Shown: positions 7,339-15,573 of the stretch, piece by piece
Numbering within the stretch: the stretch's first letter is position 1
Layout of the letters: every line of letters starts with the position of its first letter
Assembly: GCA_023433945.1 (NCBI GenBank)
Contig: JAEYTP010000096.1
Coordinates: 1-21,582, forward strand
Source of the DNA: Bacillota bacterium
GTDB lineage: Bacteria > Bacillota > Clostridia > Acetivibrionales > DSM-1351
Direction: 5' to 3'
Length of the DNA stretch: 21,582 nt
Notes under the pieces: model-generated
Told to the model about the DNA's origin: nothing
Seen by the model: only the letters and a program-made list of their open reading frames with translations
Database searches by the model: none
Program-made: the position numbers and the translations under genes

Positions 7339-7360
7339 GCTTAAAATTAATTTTAAAGCC
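7339..7360 (-). terminator. Possible weak terminator at the end of parB
   Basis: On the minus strand GGCTTTAAAATT and AATTTTAAGC form an AT-rich stem that includes the parB stop codon, followed by the T-rich GTTTATTTTTATT. The stem is weak, so read-through into the DUF4446 gene is likely. Confidence 0.35.
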
Positions 7361-8207
7361 TTGATTTTTTTGCATTATCTGTAAAAAAATCAATTATACG
7401 ATCCAACTCATCATTTGAAAAATACTCTATCGTTATTTTACCCTTATTATTTTTTGCTAGCAATTTAACTTTAGTTCCTAAAATATTTTTTAATCTATTT
7501 TCAATATCGACTATATCGGGGTTTATTTTATCAATTTTCTTAGGAGTATCTTGTTGTATTTTTTTTACATACTTTTCTGTTTCTCTTACACTTAGTTTAT
7601 TATCAATAATATATCTTGCTGCAACCTGTTGCTTTATCTCCTCAGATAACACAATTAAGCATCTAGCGTGCCCACTACTTAAGTCACCACTAACCACATA
7701 ATTTTTTATACTATTTGGTAAACTTAATAACCTTAAGGTGTTTGCAATTGCAGGTCTACTTTTTCCCAATGTGTCCGCTATCTGTTCCTGTGTTAGATTA
7801 TACTCTTCCATAAGTCTCTGGTATGCATCCGCTTCCTCTATAGGATTCAAGTCTTCCCTCTGAAGGTTTTCTATAAGGGCAATTTCCATGACCTGCTTAT
7901 CAGTATACTCTTTTATTAATACTGGTACCTTTGTCAAGCCAGCTAGTTTAGCTGCTCTCCAGCGCCTCTCACCAGCGATAATTGTATACATGTTATTATC
8001 TTTTTTCACGATGATTGGTTGTATTACGCCATGTTGTTTTATTGATTCTGATAATTGGGACAACTTATCATCATCAAAATACTTTCTAGGTTGATCAGAA
8101 TTAGGCTCTATCTCATTAATCTTAACCTCTATGACTCCTGTGTTATCATCATTGGTTTCACTAGCTATTAGTGCTCCTAACCCTTTACCTAGTCCCTTTT
8201 TCATCAT
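7353..8207 (-). CDS. parB: Chromosome partitioning protein ParB (Spo0J)
   Basis: A CTP-dependent DNA clamp that loads at parS sites, spreads, recruits SMC and stimulates the ParA ATPase. The protein (284 residues) starts with the usual KKGLGKGLGALI. It carries the CTP/arginine-patch motif GERRWRA at residues 79-85, the ENLQREDLNPIEEA segment, and a helix-turn-helix at about 138-164 (LTQEQIADTLGKSRPAIANT). The frame is open to 8216, but AAGGAG at 8217-8222 touches that ATG; the ATG at 8207 is nine bases away and preferred. Two perfect parS sites occur upstream. Unlike the usual overlapping pair, 156 bases separate it from parA. Confidence 0.96.
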   Translation of the reverse strand: MMKKGLGKGLGALIASETNDDNTGVIEVKINEIEPNSDQPRKYFDDDKLSQLSESIKQHGVIQPIIVKKDNNMYTIIAGERRWRAAKLAGLTKVPVLIKEYTDKQVMEIALIENLQREDLNPIEEADAYQRLMEEYNLTQEQIADTLGKSRPAIANTLRLLSLPNSIKNYVVSGDLSSGHARCLIVLSEEIKQQVAARYIIDNKLSVRETEKYVKKIQQDTPKKIDKINPDIVDIENRLKNILGTKVKLLAKNNKGKITIEYFSNDELDRIIDFFTDNAKKSRL

Positions 8208-8363
8208 TTCAATCATCTCCTTAAGGCAAATCTATGATTTAAAATACTTATTTAATCTTTTTTTTGTATTAGGAAGATTTTTTATCCTCAAAATACTAAA
8301 TTGTTATTTATTAATGATTTATCCTAATAATAATTAATAATAGATTATCTTTTTATTACTAAC

Positions 8364-9146
8364 TTAACCTCTTAACACCGGATCATCAGAATATTGAATT
8401 ACTTCTTCCGCTAACTCAATATAGCACTCTGCTCCTTTTGATTTTGGATCATAAAGAATAATAGGTAACCCAAAACTCGGTGCTTCACTTAGTCTTACGT
8501 TTCTAGGAATTACAGTTCTATAAACCTTGTTCCTGAAATATTTCTTTACCTCTTCTACTACCTGGATAGATAAGTTTGTCCTCGCATCAAACATGGTTAG
8601 AACTACCCCTTCTACCTCTAATTCAGGATTTAAGTGCCTTTGAACAAGCTTAACAGTATTCATAAGCTGACTCAATCCCTCTAATGCATAGTATTCGCAC
8701 TGAATTGGCACAAGTATAGTATCGGCAGCTGTTAACGAGTTTAATGTTAAAAGTCCTAATGACGGAGGACAATCAATGATAATGAAGTCATATTGTTTTC
8801 TTACATAATATAACGCTGATTTTAATCTATTTTCTCTAGATATTAATGAAACCAACTCAACTTCAGCTCCCGCTAGTTGTATATTAGAAGGACAGAGGGT
8901 TAGTTTTTCAACGCATGTATTTAATAATGTGTTTTCTATTGGCTCATCATTAATTATGACATCGTAAACGGAATGTGATATGTTTTTTTTGTCTACACCC
9001 AGACCACTTGAAGTGTTCCCCTGTGGGTCTATATCTATTACTAATACCTTTTTACCTTTATATGCAAGGCAAGAGCTTAAATTTACTGCAGTAGTTGTCT
9101 TTCCTACCCCACCTTTTTGGTTTGCAATGGCTATTACCTTTGCCAA
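8364..9146 (-). CDS. parA: Chromosome partitioning ATPase ParA (Soj)
   Basis: A deviant-Walker ATPase that binds DNA as an ATP dimer and regulates origin segregation and DnaA. The 260-residue protein has KGGVGKTT at residues 11-18, Walker A' aspartate Asp40 (VIDIDPQGN), and IIIDCPPSLGLLTL with Asp125. The frame is open to a GTG at 9155, but that lies inside GGGGTGA, a good ribosome-binding site for the TTG at 9146. The TTG gives the typical start MAKVIAIANQKGG. The C-terminus (VIPRNVRLSEAPSFG) is standard. Together with parB and the nearby parS sites it forms the chromosomal ParABS system. Confidence 0.96.
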   Translation of the reverse strand: MAKVIAIANQKGGVGKTTTAVNLSSCLAYKGKKVLVIDIDPQGNTSSGLGVDKKNISHSVYDVIINDEPIENTLLNTCVEKLTLCPSNIQLAGAEVELVSLISRENRLKSALYYVRKQYDFIIIDCPPSLGLLTLNSLTAADTILVPIQCEYYALEGLSQLMNTVKLVQRHLNPELEVEGVVLTMFDARTNLSIQVVEEVKKYFRNKVYRTVIPRNVRLSEAPSFGLPIILYDPKSKGAECYIELAEEVIQYSDDPVLRG

Positions 9147-9192
9147 ATAAGTCACCCCAATTTATATTAAATTTCCGAAACTTCATTTGTAA

Positions 9193-9221
9193 ATTATATC
9201 ATACAGCATATAATATTACAA
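9193..9221 (-). promoter_or_regulatory. Promoter of parA with extended -10
   Basis: Minus-strand TTGTAA (9221-9216), a 17-base spacer and TATAAT (9198-9193), with TGA just before the -10 forming an extended -10. Predicted start near 9186, about 40 bases before the TTG start codon. A parS lies about 70 bases upstream of the -35, so ParB could influence this promoter. Confidence 0.65.
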
Positions 9222-9289
9222 AAAGTATTTTTTTCTAACAAATAACTATGTAGCGTCATTCCCTCGTTAAAATGTTTTTTATTCTTAAA

Positions 9290-9305
9290 TGTTTCACGTG
9301 AAACA
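9290..9305. promoter_or_regulatory. parS site (ParB-binding), parA-proximal
   Basis: TGTTTCACGTGAAACA is a perfect match to the Bacillus subtilis parS consensus, a 16-bp palindrome. It lies about 145 bases upstream of the parA start. The flanks do not extend the palindrome. Confidence 0.97.
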
Positions 9306-10078
9306 ATATTAGATAAATGCATGTACTTTTATAAAAAAACACTGTTATTTTGGAACAGAAATCATAACTTAAGTCCGAATTAACAACAGTGTCTGGAGTT
9401 TTATTAACCTAAAATAAGGAAAGGTACTAAAAAAATCGGCTGTTCATGACCGTGTCAGAATTAACTGGAATATTCATACTTCGTATTCTGTAATGACACC
9501 TAGAGAATAATAAAGAAACTCACTTACTACACAATTGAACTGGGATAGTATATAAAATGTACAGAACATAGAAATGTCCATACTAAGTTTAATATATATA
9601 GAAAGTATATATGATTCTTTCATACCATTTGATTTGCATGGGTAAAGCTCAGAAAAGTCTATACTATATCTAAATATAATGGATTGGTAAGGGAGTTCTG
9701 ATACTTGTCTATGTATATATGTACAGAATACGAAGATGATAGTTTCTATAGGTATAATAGCACAATATTTATAATGTTAAGCATAAAGAGGCCTTCATGC
9801 TATATTTAAGCTTAAATGTCTTTTGGTTAAGTAATTTATACTGTTCTACTATTTAAAGTTAAGTATAAAAAAATTTGAACTTTTAATTATTCCCCTATAT
9901 ATTTTTTAGAATATAGCTACACATTAAATTCAGTTAATAATATTTTATTTTGATGTTAATCCAACACATAAAGATAGTATTTAAATCTCTATACCACAAT
10001 GTAATCAGAAAAAGACTTATTTAATATTGTTTAATTTAAAAACTATACTATAATAATAACAGAATCATACTATTAACA
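9306..10078. other. Long spacer between the two parS sites, no gene
   Basis: No convincing frame on either strand. Visible structure includes ACACTGTT (9339-9346) facing AACAGTGT (9385-9392). A 14-bp inverted repeat pairs CTTCGTATTCTGTA (9479-9492) with TACAGAATACGAAG (9722-9735). ATGTACAGAA appears in direct orientation at 9557 and 9719. These repeats may be remains of a mobile element or part of an untranslated RNA; no known family is recognised. Confidence 0.6.
9479..9735. repeat. 14-bp inverted repeat spanning 257 bases
   Basis: CTTCGTATTCTGTA at 9479-9492 and its exact reverse complement at 9722-9735. A related direct copy, ATGTACAGAACATAG, lies at 9557-9571. This could be ends of a small decayed element. 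Confidence 0.6.
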
Positions 10079-10118
10079 AAAAAAAGAAAATGTTTCACGT
10101 GAAACATTTTCTTTTTTT
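10079..10118 (-). terminator. gyrB terminator built around a perfect parS site (40-bp palindrome)
   Basis: The 16-bp parS TGTTTCACGTGAAACA occupies 10091-10106. Flanks AAAAAAAGAAAA and TTTTCTTTTTTT are exact complements, giving a perfect 40-bp palindrome centred at 10098/10099. On the minus strand it begins six bases after the gyrB stop and ends in a run of T, the form of an intrinsic terminator. It should act in both directions. The parS assignment is near certain; terminator function is inferred from the stem plus T-run. Confidence 0.85.
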
Positions 10119-10124
10119 AATATA

Positions 10125-12059
10125 TTAAATATCCAAATTAGTTACATCCTTAGCATGAGCATGTATATATTCCTTACGCGGTTCAACTTTTTCACCCATA
10201 AAAGTATTAAACAATTCATCTGCTACAATAGCATCCTCTAATTCTACCTTCATAATTGATCTAGTTTCAGGATTCATGGTCGTTTCCCATAACTGATCAG
10301 GATTCATTTCTCCTAGACCTTTAAATCTCTGCATATTGACATTGCCGTCTTCTTTTCTCCATCCATGCTCTTTATATATCTTATCTACTCCTCTTTCATC
10401 ATATGCATAATACTCTTCCTTACCCTTATACACCTTATAAAGAGGAGGCATTGCAATATAAACATGTCCTTCTTCAATAAGAGGTCTCATATACCTAAAA
10501 AAGAAAGTCAACAAGAGCATTCTGATATGTGATCCATCAACGTCGGCATCTGCCATAATAATAACCTTATCATATCTAAGCTTTGAAACATCAAAATCCT
10601 CCCCAATGCCAGCACCTAATGCAATTATTACAGGAGACAATTTTTCATTTTCATAGACCTTGTCCAATCTTGCCTTTTCAACATTAAGCATCTTACCCCA
10701 AAGAGGAAGTATAGCTTGTATTTTTCTATCTCTTCCCTGTTTTGCAGATCCTCCTGCTGAATCACCCTCAACAATATAAATCTCTGTTTTTGAGGGATCC
10801 TTTTCAGAGCAATCTGCTAGCTTACCAGGAAGGGTAGTTGACTCAAGAGCACTTTTTCTTCTGGTTAATTCCCTAGCTTTTCTTGCAGCTTCTCTAGCTC
10901 TGGCTGCAGTTAGACATTTATCTAAAATAGCTCTAGCTACAGAAGGATTTTCCTCCAAGAATGTATATAGTTTCTCAGACATTACGCTTTCAACAAGGGT
11001 TCTAATCTCGCTATTTCCTAACTTAGTTTTTGTTTGTCCCTCAAATTGAGGTTCAGGCAGCTTAATACTAATGATAGCGGTAAGACCTTCCCTGACATCT
11101 TCTCCAGATAAGTTTTTATCGTTTTCCTTTATAATATTAAACTTACGAGCATAATCGTTAAAAACTTTAGTAATTGCAGTTCTGAACCCGGTTAAATGAG
11201 TTCCTCCCTCAGTTGTAGCAATATTGTTTGCATAACTGAATACATTTTCATTGTATCCATCATTATACTGAAGCGCAATTTCTACAATATTGGCATCTTT
11301 GCTACCCTCTATAAATATAACATTATCATGAAGAGCATCTTTATTTTTATTTAAGTATTCAACAAAAGATATGATTCCACCCTCGTAGTGAAGATTTTTT
11401 ACAATCCTCTCTTCTGGTCTCTCATCAATCAATCTAATAGAAATTCCTCTATTTAAGAAAGCCATTTCTCTATATCTTGTGATCATTACGTCAAAGTCAA
11501 ACACAACATCTTCAAATATACCTATGTCAGGCCTAAAAGTAGAAGTAGTTCCATGCTCTGTCGTTTCACCAATAACCTCTACAGGGGTTGTTGGTTTACC
11601 TTTAGAATACCTCTGTCTATAAATATGCCCTTCCCTTTTAACTATAACTTCCATATATTCAGATAAAGCGTTTACTACAGAAGCACCAACCCCATGTAAT
11701 CCTCCAGATACACTATATGCACCACTTCCAAACTTTCCACCAGCATGCAATATAGTATGAACTACTTCAAGAGTAGGAATTCCCATTTTTGGATGTATAC
11801 CTACAGGTATACCAATCCCATTATCAGACACAGTAATAGAATTATCACTATGCACGACAACCTCAATATCGTCGCATCTTCCAGCAAGGGCTTCATCCAC
11901 GCTGTTTGCAACAATTTCATATACAAGATGATGAAGGCCCCTGCTTGATGTACTTCCTATGTACATCCCAGGTCTTTTTCTAACAGCCTCCAGCCCTTCA
12001 AGGACTTGTATTTGACTCTCATCATATGAATTTGAATTCATGTTATTTATGTCACTCAT
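10125..12059 (-). CDS. gyrB: DNA gyrase subunit B
   Basis: ATPase subunit of gyrase, which introduces negative supercoils. The 644-residue protein shows the GHKL ATPase site (VRKRPGMYIG at 26-35, Glu48 and Asn52, SDNGIGIP at 78-85, GGLHGVGASVVNAL at 119-132). It also has the TOPRIM domain with Glu431 in EGDSAGG and Asp504/506/508 in DADVDGSH, and the C-terminal QRFKGLGEMNPDQLW. Length is normal for a Firmicute GyrB. AAGGAG lies upstream of the ATG. It is last in the yaaA-recF-remB-gyrB group. gyrA, usually next, is absent here. Trp454 stands where many GyrB proteins have Arg or Lys, in the quinolone-related region. Confidence 0.97.
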   Translation of the reverse strand: MSDINNMNSNSYDESQIQVLEGLEAVRKRPGMYIGSTSSRGLHHLVYEIVANSVDEALAGRCDDIEVVVHSDNSITVSDNGIGIPVGIHPKMGIPTLEVVHTILHAGGKFGSGAYSVSGGLHGVGASVVNALSEYMEVIVKREGHIYRQRYSKGKPTTPVEVIGETTEHGTTSTFRPDIGIFEDVVFDFDVMITRYREMAFLNRGISIRLIDERPEERIVKNLHYEGGIISFVEYLNKNKDALHDNVIFIEGSKDANIVEIALQYNDGYNENVFSYANNIATTEGGTHLTGFRTAITKVFNDYARKFNIIKENDKNLSGEDVREGLTAIISIKLPEPQFEGQTKTKLGNSEIRTLVESVMSEKLYTFLEENPSVARAILDKCLTAARAREAARKARELTRRKSALESTTLPGKLADCSEKDPSKTEIYIVEGDSAGGSAKQGRDRKIQAILPLWGKMLNVEKARLDKVYENEKLSPVIIALGAGIGEDFDVSKLRYDKVIIMADADVDGSHIRMLLLTFFFRYMRPLIEEGHVYIAMPPLYKVYKGKEEYYAYDERGVDKIYKEHGWRKEDGNVNMQRFKGLGEMNPDQLWETTMNPETRSIMKVELEDAIVADELFNTFMGEKVEPRKEYIHAHAKDVTNLDI

Positions 12060-12096
12060 AATACTCCTTAAAACTTCCTTTCAAATCATATAAAAA

Positions 12097-12366
12097 TTAA
12101 ATATTAGCAATTTCATTAATAAAACCGGACCTTTTTTGCAAGGTAACAGACGAAATAGGAGATAAATAAATCTTACTTTTCTTATCAGTCTCAGTTATAA
12201 TGAAAGATTTAGGCAAGTCATAAGATATACTCTCTATAAACCCCTCTTCCTCCGCAATTTTGAGAAATTCCTTTGTATCCTTTGAGGTAGTTGTAGTATC
12301 TATATCCATAATTGCAATTACATTTTTTATCGGAATAACAACATCTCCACCAATATGCAAAAACAT
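12097..12366 (-). CDS. remB: RemB-like DUF370 protein (extracellular matrix regulator family)
   Basis: An 89-residue small protein of the DUF370 family, encoded between recF and gyrB exactly as YaaB/RemB is in Bacillus. It begins MFLHIGGDVVIPIKNVIAIMD, the family's usual opening. The frame is open to ATG 12372, but GGGAGG (12375-12380) is two bases from that ATG and eight bases from the ATG at 12366, so the inner start is preferred. In Bacillus RemA/RemB are linked to control of biofilm matrix genes; the role in clostridia is not established. Confidence 0.9.
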   Translation of the reverse strand: MFLHIGGDVVIPIKNVIAIMDIDTTTTSKDTKEFLKIAEEEGFIESISYDLPKSFIITETDKKSKIYLSPISSVTLQKRSGFINEIANI

Positions 12367-12431
12367 TACCATGTCCTCCCATGAACGTCTATTCTTAATT
12401 TTACCCTAACTAATTAATTATTGCAAACTTA

Positions 12432-13541
12432 TCATTCAACAATATTTCCATTAAGCACTCTAAAAAACTTCGAACATTTTCCAGCTACGTCTACAAATTG
12501 TTCACCATTTGTGCATGTAATAAAGGTTTGAACTCCCTTAATACTGTTCAATAAATATTTTTGCCTACTATCATCAAGTTCAGACATAACATCATCTAAT
12601 AGTAGTATTGGCATTTCACCCGTCTCTTTATGAATGAGCTCTATTTCCGCAATCTTCAGAGATAATACAGCTGAACGCTGCTGCCCCTGGGAACCAAATT
12701 GCTTTATACTTTTATTATTTATTAAAATATCATAATCATCCCTATGTGGTCCATAATTTGTATAACCAGTAGCAATATCTCTTTGTAAACATTTTTCCAA
12801 ATAGTTTAAATAAATATCAATAATATGATTTCTTTCATAAATTTGTCCAAAGTCAAAGCTACTATCATAATTAAAGGATATTAATTCTAAATCATCAGAT
12901 AAAAATTTATGTTGTTTTGCTGCTAAATCAGATAGTTTATCCGCAAACAACTTTCTCTCAATAATAATGGTAGCAGCACATTGAGCCAATTTATAATCCC
13001 AAACAGAAACAGTATCTTTCAAATTATTGTATTGAGAGAGATTTTTTAAAAGAGAATTTCTCTGCTTTAAAATTTTAGATAGATTTTGAAGTTCAAAAAA
13101 ATAAGAAGGTTTAATTTGACTAAGTGTAATATCAACAAATCTTCTTCTTTCACCTGGCCCCTGCTTTATAATAAGTAAATCCTCAGGTGAAAAAATAATA
13201 GCATATAAATTTCCCATTAAGGAGCCGATTTTTTTTATAGGAATCTCATTTATTCTAATCTGTTTTTTTTGATTACTAAAAAACTTTATTTCAATTGCTC
13301 TATCCAAACCAGAATTATTAAAGCAAGTACAAATATGAAATCCATCTTGCCCAAACTTTATAAGCTCAGCATCCCTTGATGTTCTGTGGGATCTTCCAGA
13401 CGCACAAAAATACAAGGCCTCTAAAATATTTGTTTTGCCTTGTCCATTATCCCCAAAAATAATATTAAACTTATCACAAAAATTCAGCTTTGTGTGCTCA
13501 TGATTTCTGAAATTCTTTAATTCAATACTATTAACAATCAA
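12432..13541 (-). CDS. recF: DNA replication and repair protein RecF
   Basis: SMC-like ATPase that helps load RecA on gapped DNA with RecO and RecR. The 369-residue protein has Walker A GDNGQGKT at 30-37, the ABC signature FGSQGQQRS at about 282-289, and Walker B LLLDDVMSELD with Asp316/Asp317. The start is TTG at 13541 with TTGAGGG about six bases upstream, giving the standard MIVNSIELKNFRN opening. It is between yaaA (55-base gap) and remB. Confidence 0.96.
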   Translation of the reverse strand: MIVNSIELKNFRNHEHTKLNFCDKFNIIFGDNGQGKTNILEALYFCASGRSHRTSRDAELIKFGQDGFHICTCFNNSGLDRAIEIKFFSNQKKQIRINEIPIKKIGSLMGNLYAIIFSPEDLLIIKQGPGERRRFVDITLSQIKPSYFFELQNLSKILKQRNSLLKNLSQYNNLKDTVSVWDYKLAQCAATIIIERKLFADKLSDLAAKQHKFLSDDLELISFNYDSSFDFGQIYERNHIIDIYLNYLEKCLQRDIATGYTNYGPHRDDYDILINNKSIKQFGSQGQQRSAVLSLKIAEIELIHKETGEMPILLLDDVMSELDDSRQKYLLNSIKGVQTFITCTNGEQFVDVAGKCSKFFRVLNGNIVE

Positions 13542-13595
13542 AATTATCCCTCAAAATATTAAGGAACAAGAGGTAAACTCATGTCCCTGTAATAA

Positions 13596-13808
13596 TTATT
13601 CTTGTATAACCTGATATTTATTACCCTCAAACTCAACAATATCGCCATTTCTAAGCTTTTTCCCGCGCTGAAGTTCTACATTACCATTTACAGTAATCTC
13701 GCCATCTTGTATAAAAGCCTTCGCCATAGCTCCATTATCAACTGCACCGCACCATTTCAAAAACTGATCCAACTTAATAAATTCTGTTGAAATACTGACC
13801 TTCTCCAT
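13596..13808 (-). CDS. yaaA: S4-domain RNA-binding protein YaaA (RlbA-like)
   Basis: A 70-residue protein made of a single S4 RNA-binding fold: IKLDQFLKWCGAVDNGAMAK, then GEITVNGNVELQRGKKLRNGD. It is conserved between dnaN and recF in Firmicutes and is thought to act in ribosome assembly or RNA binding. The frame is open to 13874, but the N-terminal extension has no family match. AAAGGA (13818-13823) lies nine bases from the ATG at 13808, which yields the usual size. Confidence 0.92.
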   Translation of the reverse strand: MEKVSISTEFIKLDQFLKWCGAVDNGAMAKAFIQDGEITVNGNVELQRGKKLRNGDIVEFEGNKYQVIQE

Positions 13809-13874
13809 AAAAGTTATTCCTTTCATCATAGGAACTATAAAACCAAGTAAATAAAAAGGCTTAAAACAAGTCAT

Positions 13875-14184
13875 ATTTTAAAAATAAACTTATAAATTAA
13901 CTCTAGCCTAATACTTAATACTTAACATTATTTGATTATATAATACTTCTCATATAAAACCTTGTCCACAAAATTTAAAAATCAAAGGTTATACTAAATC
14001 CAAAAAAAGTAGAACCAATTTAAAATGTCTATATAAAATAAGTATTAACAATTAAATCAATAAGAAATATAAAATACTAAATCTAATAATTAATAATTTA
14101 TAAACTTAATAAAAACATTTAAATAAATCAATAAATAATATAACCAATCAAATCAATATAAATATATCTAAAATAAACCCTGAC
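13875..14184. other. Very AT-rich spacer between dnaN and yaaA
   Basis: About 310 bases, strongly A-biased on the plus strand, with no gene. It contains the candidate yaaA promoter (13940-13968) and otherwise shows low-complexity sequence without a clear hairpin. Confidence 0.7.
13940..13968 (-). promoter_or_regulatory. Candidate promoter of yaaA-recF-remB-gyrB, overlapping a DnaA-box-like site
   Basis: Minus-strand TGGACA (13968-13963), a 17-base spacer and TATTAT (13945-13940), each 5/6 to consensus. The plus-strand TTGTCCACA (13962-13970), one mismatch from the DnaA box TTATCCACA, covers the -35. Control by DnaA is inference. Confidence 0.5.
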
Positions 14185-15282
14185 CTAAATACGGACAGCC
14201 TGTATTAGATATGCGAATTCCTTACTATTTTCAACTACTGGCCTTAATGTACATGGAGCATTGTTTGTAATAAAATAAATGACAACCCTATCTTCATCAA
14301 CTGCTTTAAGAGCATCTATTAAAAATGCAGGATTGTAACCTATTTCCAATTTTTTACCTTGTACATCAACCTTAATCTCTTCTCTAACGGTACCAAGTTC
14401 TGCAGTAGATGTTATAACTAATTTATCATCATCTATTAATAATTTAACAGGTGAATTTTTGTCATTCATTGAAATAAGTGAAGCTCTCTCTAAACTAGCT
14501 TGAAACTCTTTTGTATTAATAACAACCTTTGTTTCAAACTCCTTATTTAATAAACTATTATAGTTTAGATACTTGCCTTCAATTAATCTTGAAACGATTC
14601 TCCATGATTGAGCATCAAATACTATTTGATTATTTGAGCTATAAACATATACTATTTCATCTATTGGTTGTAATATTTTTGATATTTCGTTTAGTATTTT
14701 TCCTGGAACGATTACACTAAAGTCACTAATTTCTGTAGCAATAACTTTTCTTCTTAATGCAAGTCTAAAGCCGTCAATTGCAACAAAAACTAATTCACCA
14801 TCTTTAGCTTCAATAAGTCCACCAGTTAAGACAGGTCTATTTTCATCAGTGCCAACAGCAAATACTGTTTGTCTTATCATATCCTTAATGTCTTTCTGTG
14901 ACAATGAAAGAACATTATGCTTTTCAACTGATGGAATAGCTGGATAACCTGATGGATTAATACCTTTTATTTCAAAATGTGAGTTTTCACATTCAACAAC
15001 TACTAGATTGTCCTTAACGTCAATTAAGACTTCACTATCTGGGAGTCTTCTAACAATATCTCCAAAAATTTTGGAATTAATAACAATAGATCCGGTGCTT
15101 CTTATATCTGCTTCAACATAACATTCAATTCCTATTTCAAGATCATTACCGGTAAGCTTGAACTTTTCATCAGCATTTAAAAGAATTCCCTCAAGTATAG
15201 GTAGTGTAGTTTTTGAAGATACTGCCTTCTGAACAATATTTATACCATTTAATAAATTTTCCTTTGAACAAATAAGCTTCAT
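14185..15282 (-). CDS. dnaN: DNA polymerase III beta subunit (sliding clamp)
   Basis: A 365-residue ring-forming processivity clamp. It starts MKLICSKENLLNGINIVQKA and ends with the usual PVVENSKEFAYLIQAVRI, where the clamp's peptide-binding pocket residues lie (TNNAPCTLRPV). The frame is open to 15306, but AGAGGAGG lies just ahead of the ATG at 15282 and the extension is not conserved. It is separated from dnaA by the unwinding region of oriC. Confidence 0.97.
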   Translation of the reverse strand: MKLICSKENLLNGINIVQKAVSSKTTLPILEGILLNADEKFKLTGNDLEIGIECYVEADIRSTGSIVINSKIFGDIVRRLPDSEVLIDVKDNLVVVECENSHFEIKGINPSGYPAIPSVEKHNVLSLSQKDIKDMIRQTVFAVGTDENRPVLTGGLIEAKDGELVFVAIDGFRLALRRKVIATEISDFSVIVPGKILNEISKILQPIDEIVYVYSSNNQIVFDAQSWRIVSRLIEGKYLNYNSLLNKEFETKVVINTKEFQASLERASLISMNDKNSPVKLLIDDDKLVITSTAELGTVREEIKVDVQGKKLEIGYNPAFLIDALKAVDEDRVVIYFITNNAPCTLRPVVENSKEFAYLIQAVRI

Positions 15283-15357
15283 TTGTAAACCTCCTCTAAA
15301 ATGCATGCATCTTATATAAAGTAACAGGTCTATAAGCTTAGCATGTTTTTTTATATA

Positions 15358-15412
15358 AATAATAAATAAAAGTAGTAATAATAGTAGTAAGTCCTGTGAA
15401 ACCTGTGAATAA
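15358..15412 (-). other. oriC: Probable oriC unwinding module: DnaA boxes plus DnaA-trio repeats
   Basis: Read on the minus strand from 15412: DnaA box TTATTCACA (15412-15404), directly abutted by a degenerate box GGTTTCACA (15403-15395), and a short GC-richer GGAC. Then come trinucleotides TTACTACTATTATTACTAC (15390-15372), running into AT-rich DNA. This is the order of the basal unwinding system described for Bacillus subtilis, where DnaA loads at boxes and extends along TAG/TAA trios on one strand. Function here is inferred from the pattern. Confidence 0.75.
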
Positions 15413-15497
15413 CTTATAAGAAACTGTGGTAGTAATAGTTTGAGTATGTGAGTGAATTGTGTATTAAATGCTCAAAAATATAAACAAATAAACAAAC

Positions 15498-15559
15498 TTA
15501 TCCCAAACTAAGAGTTATTCACAAAAAACAATCACCATATCAACAAAAACTGTTGATAA
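15498..15559. promoter_or_regulatory. DnaA-box cluster between dnaA and dnaN
   Basis: TTATTCACA (15515-15523, plus), TTATCAACA (15559-15551, minus), and weaker TTATCCCAA (15498-15506) and ATATCAACA (15537-15545). The last and the 15551 site form an inverted repeat TATCAACA/TGTTGATA, just after the dnaA stop. Confidence 0.7.
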
Positions 15560-15573
15560 AAGTTAAATAAAAG

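Noticed and set aside
11560..11580. Third parS-like sequence within gyrB (GTTTCACC)
   Set aside because: Only one half-site matches; the palindrome is not completed. The only perfect parS sites seen are at 9290 and 10091.
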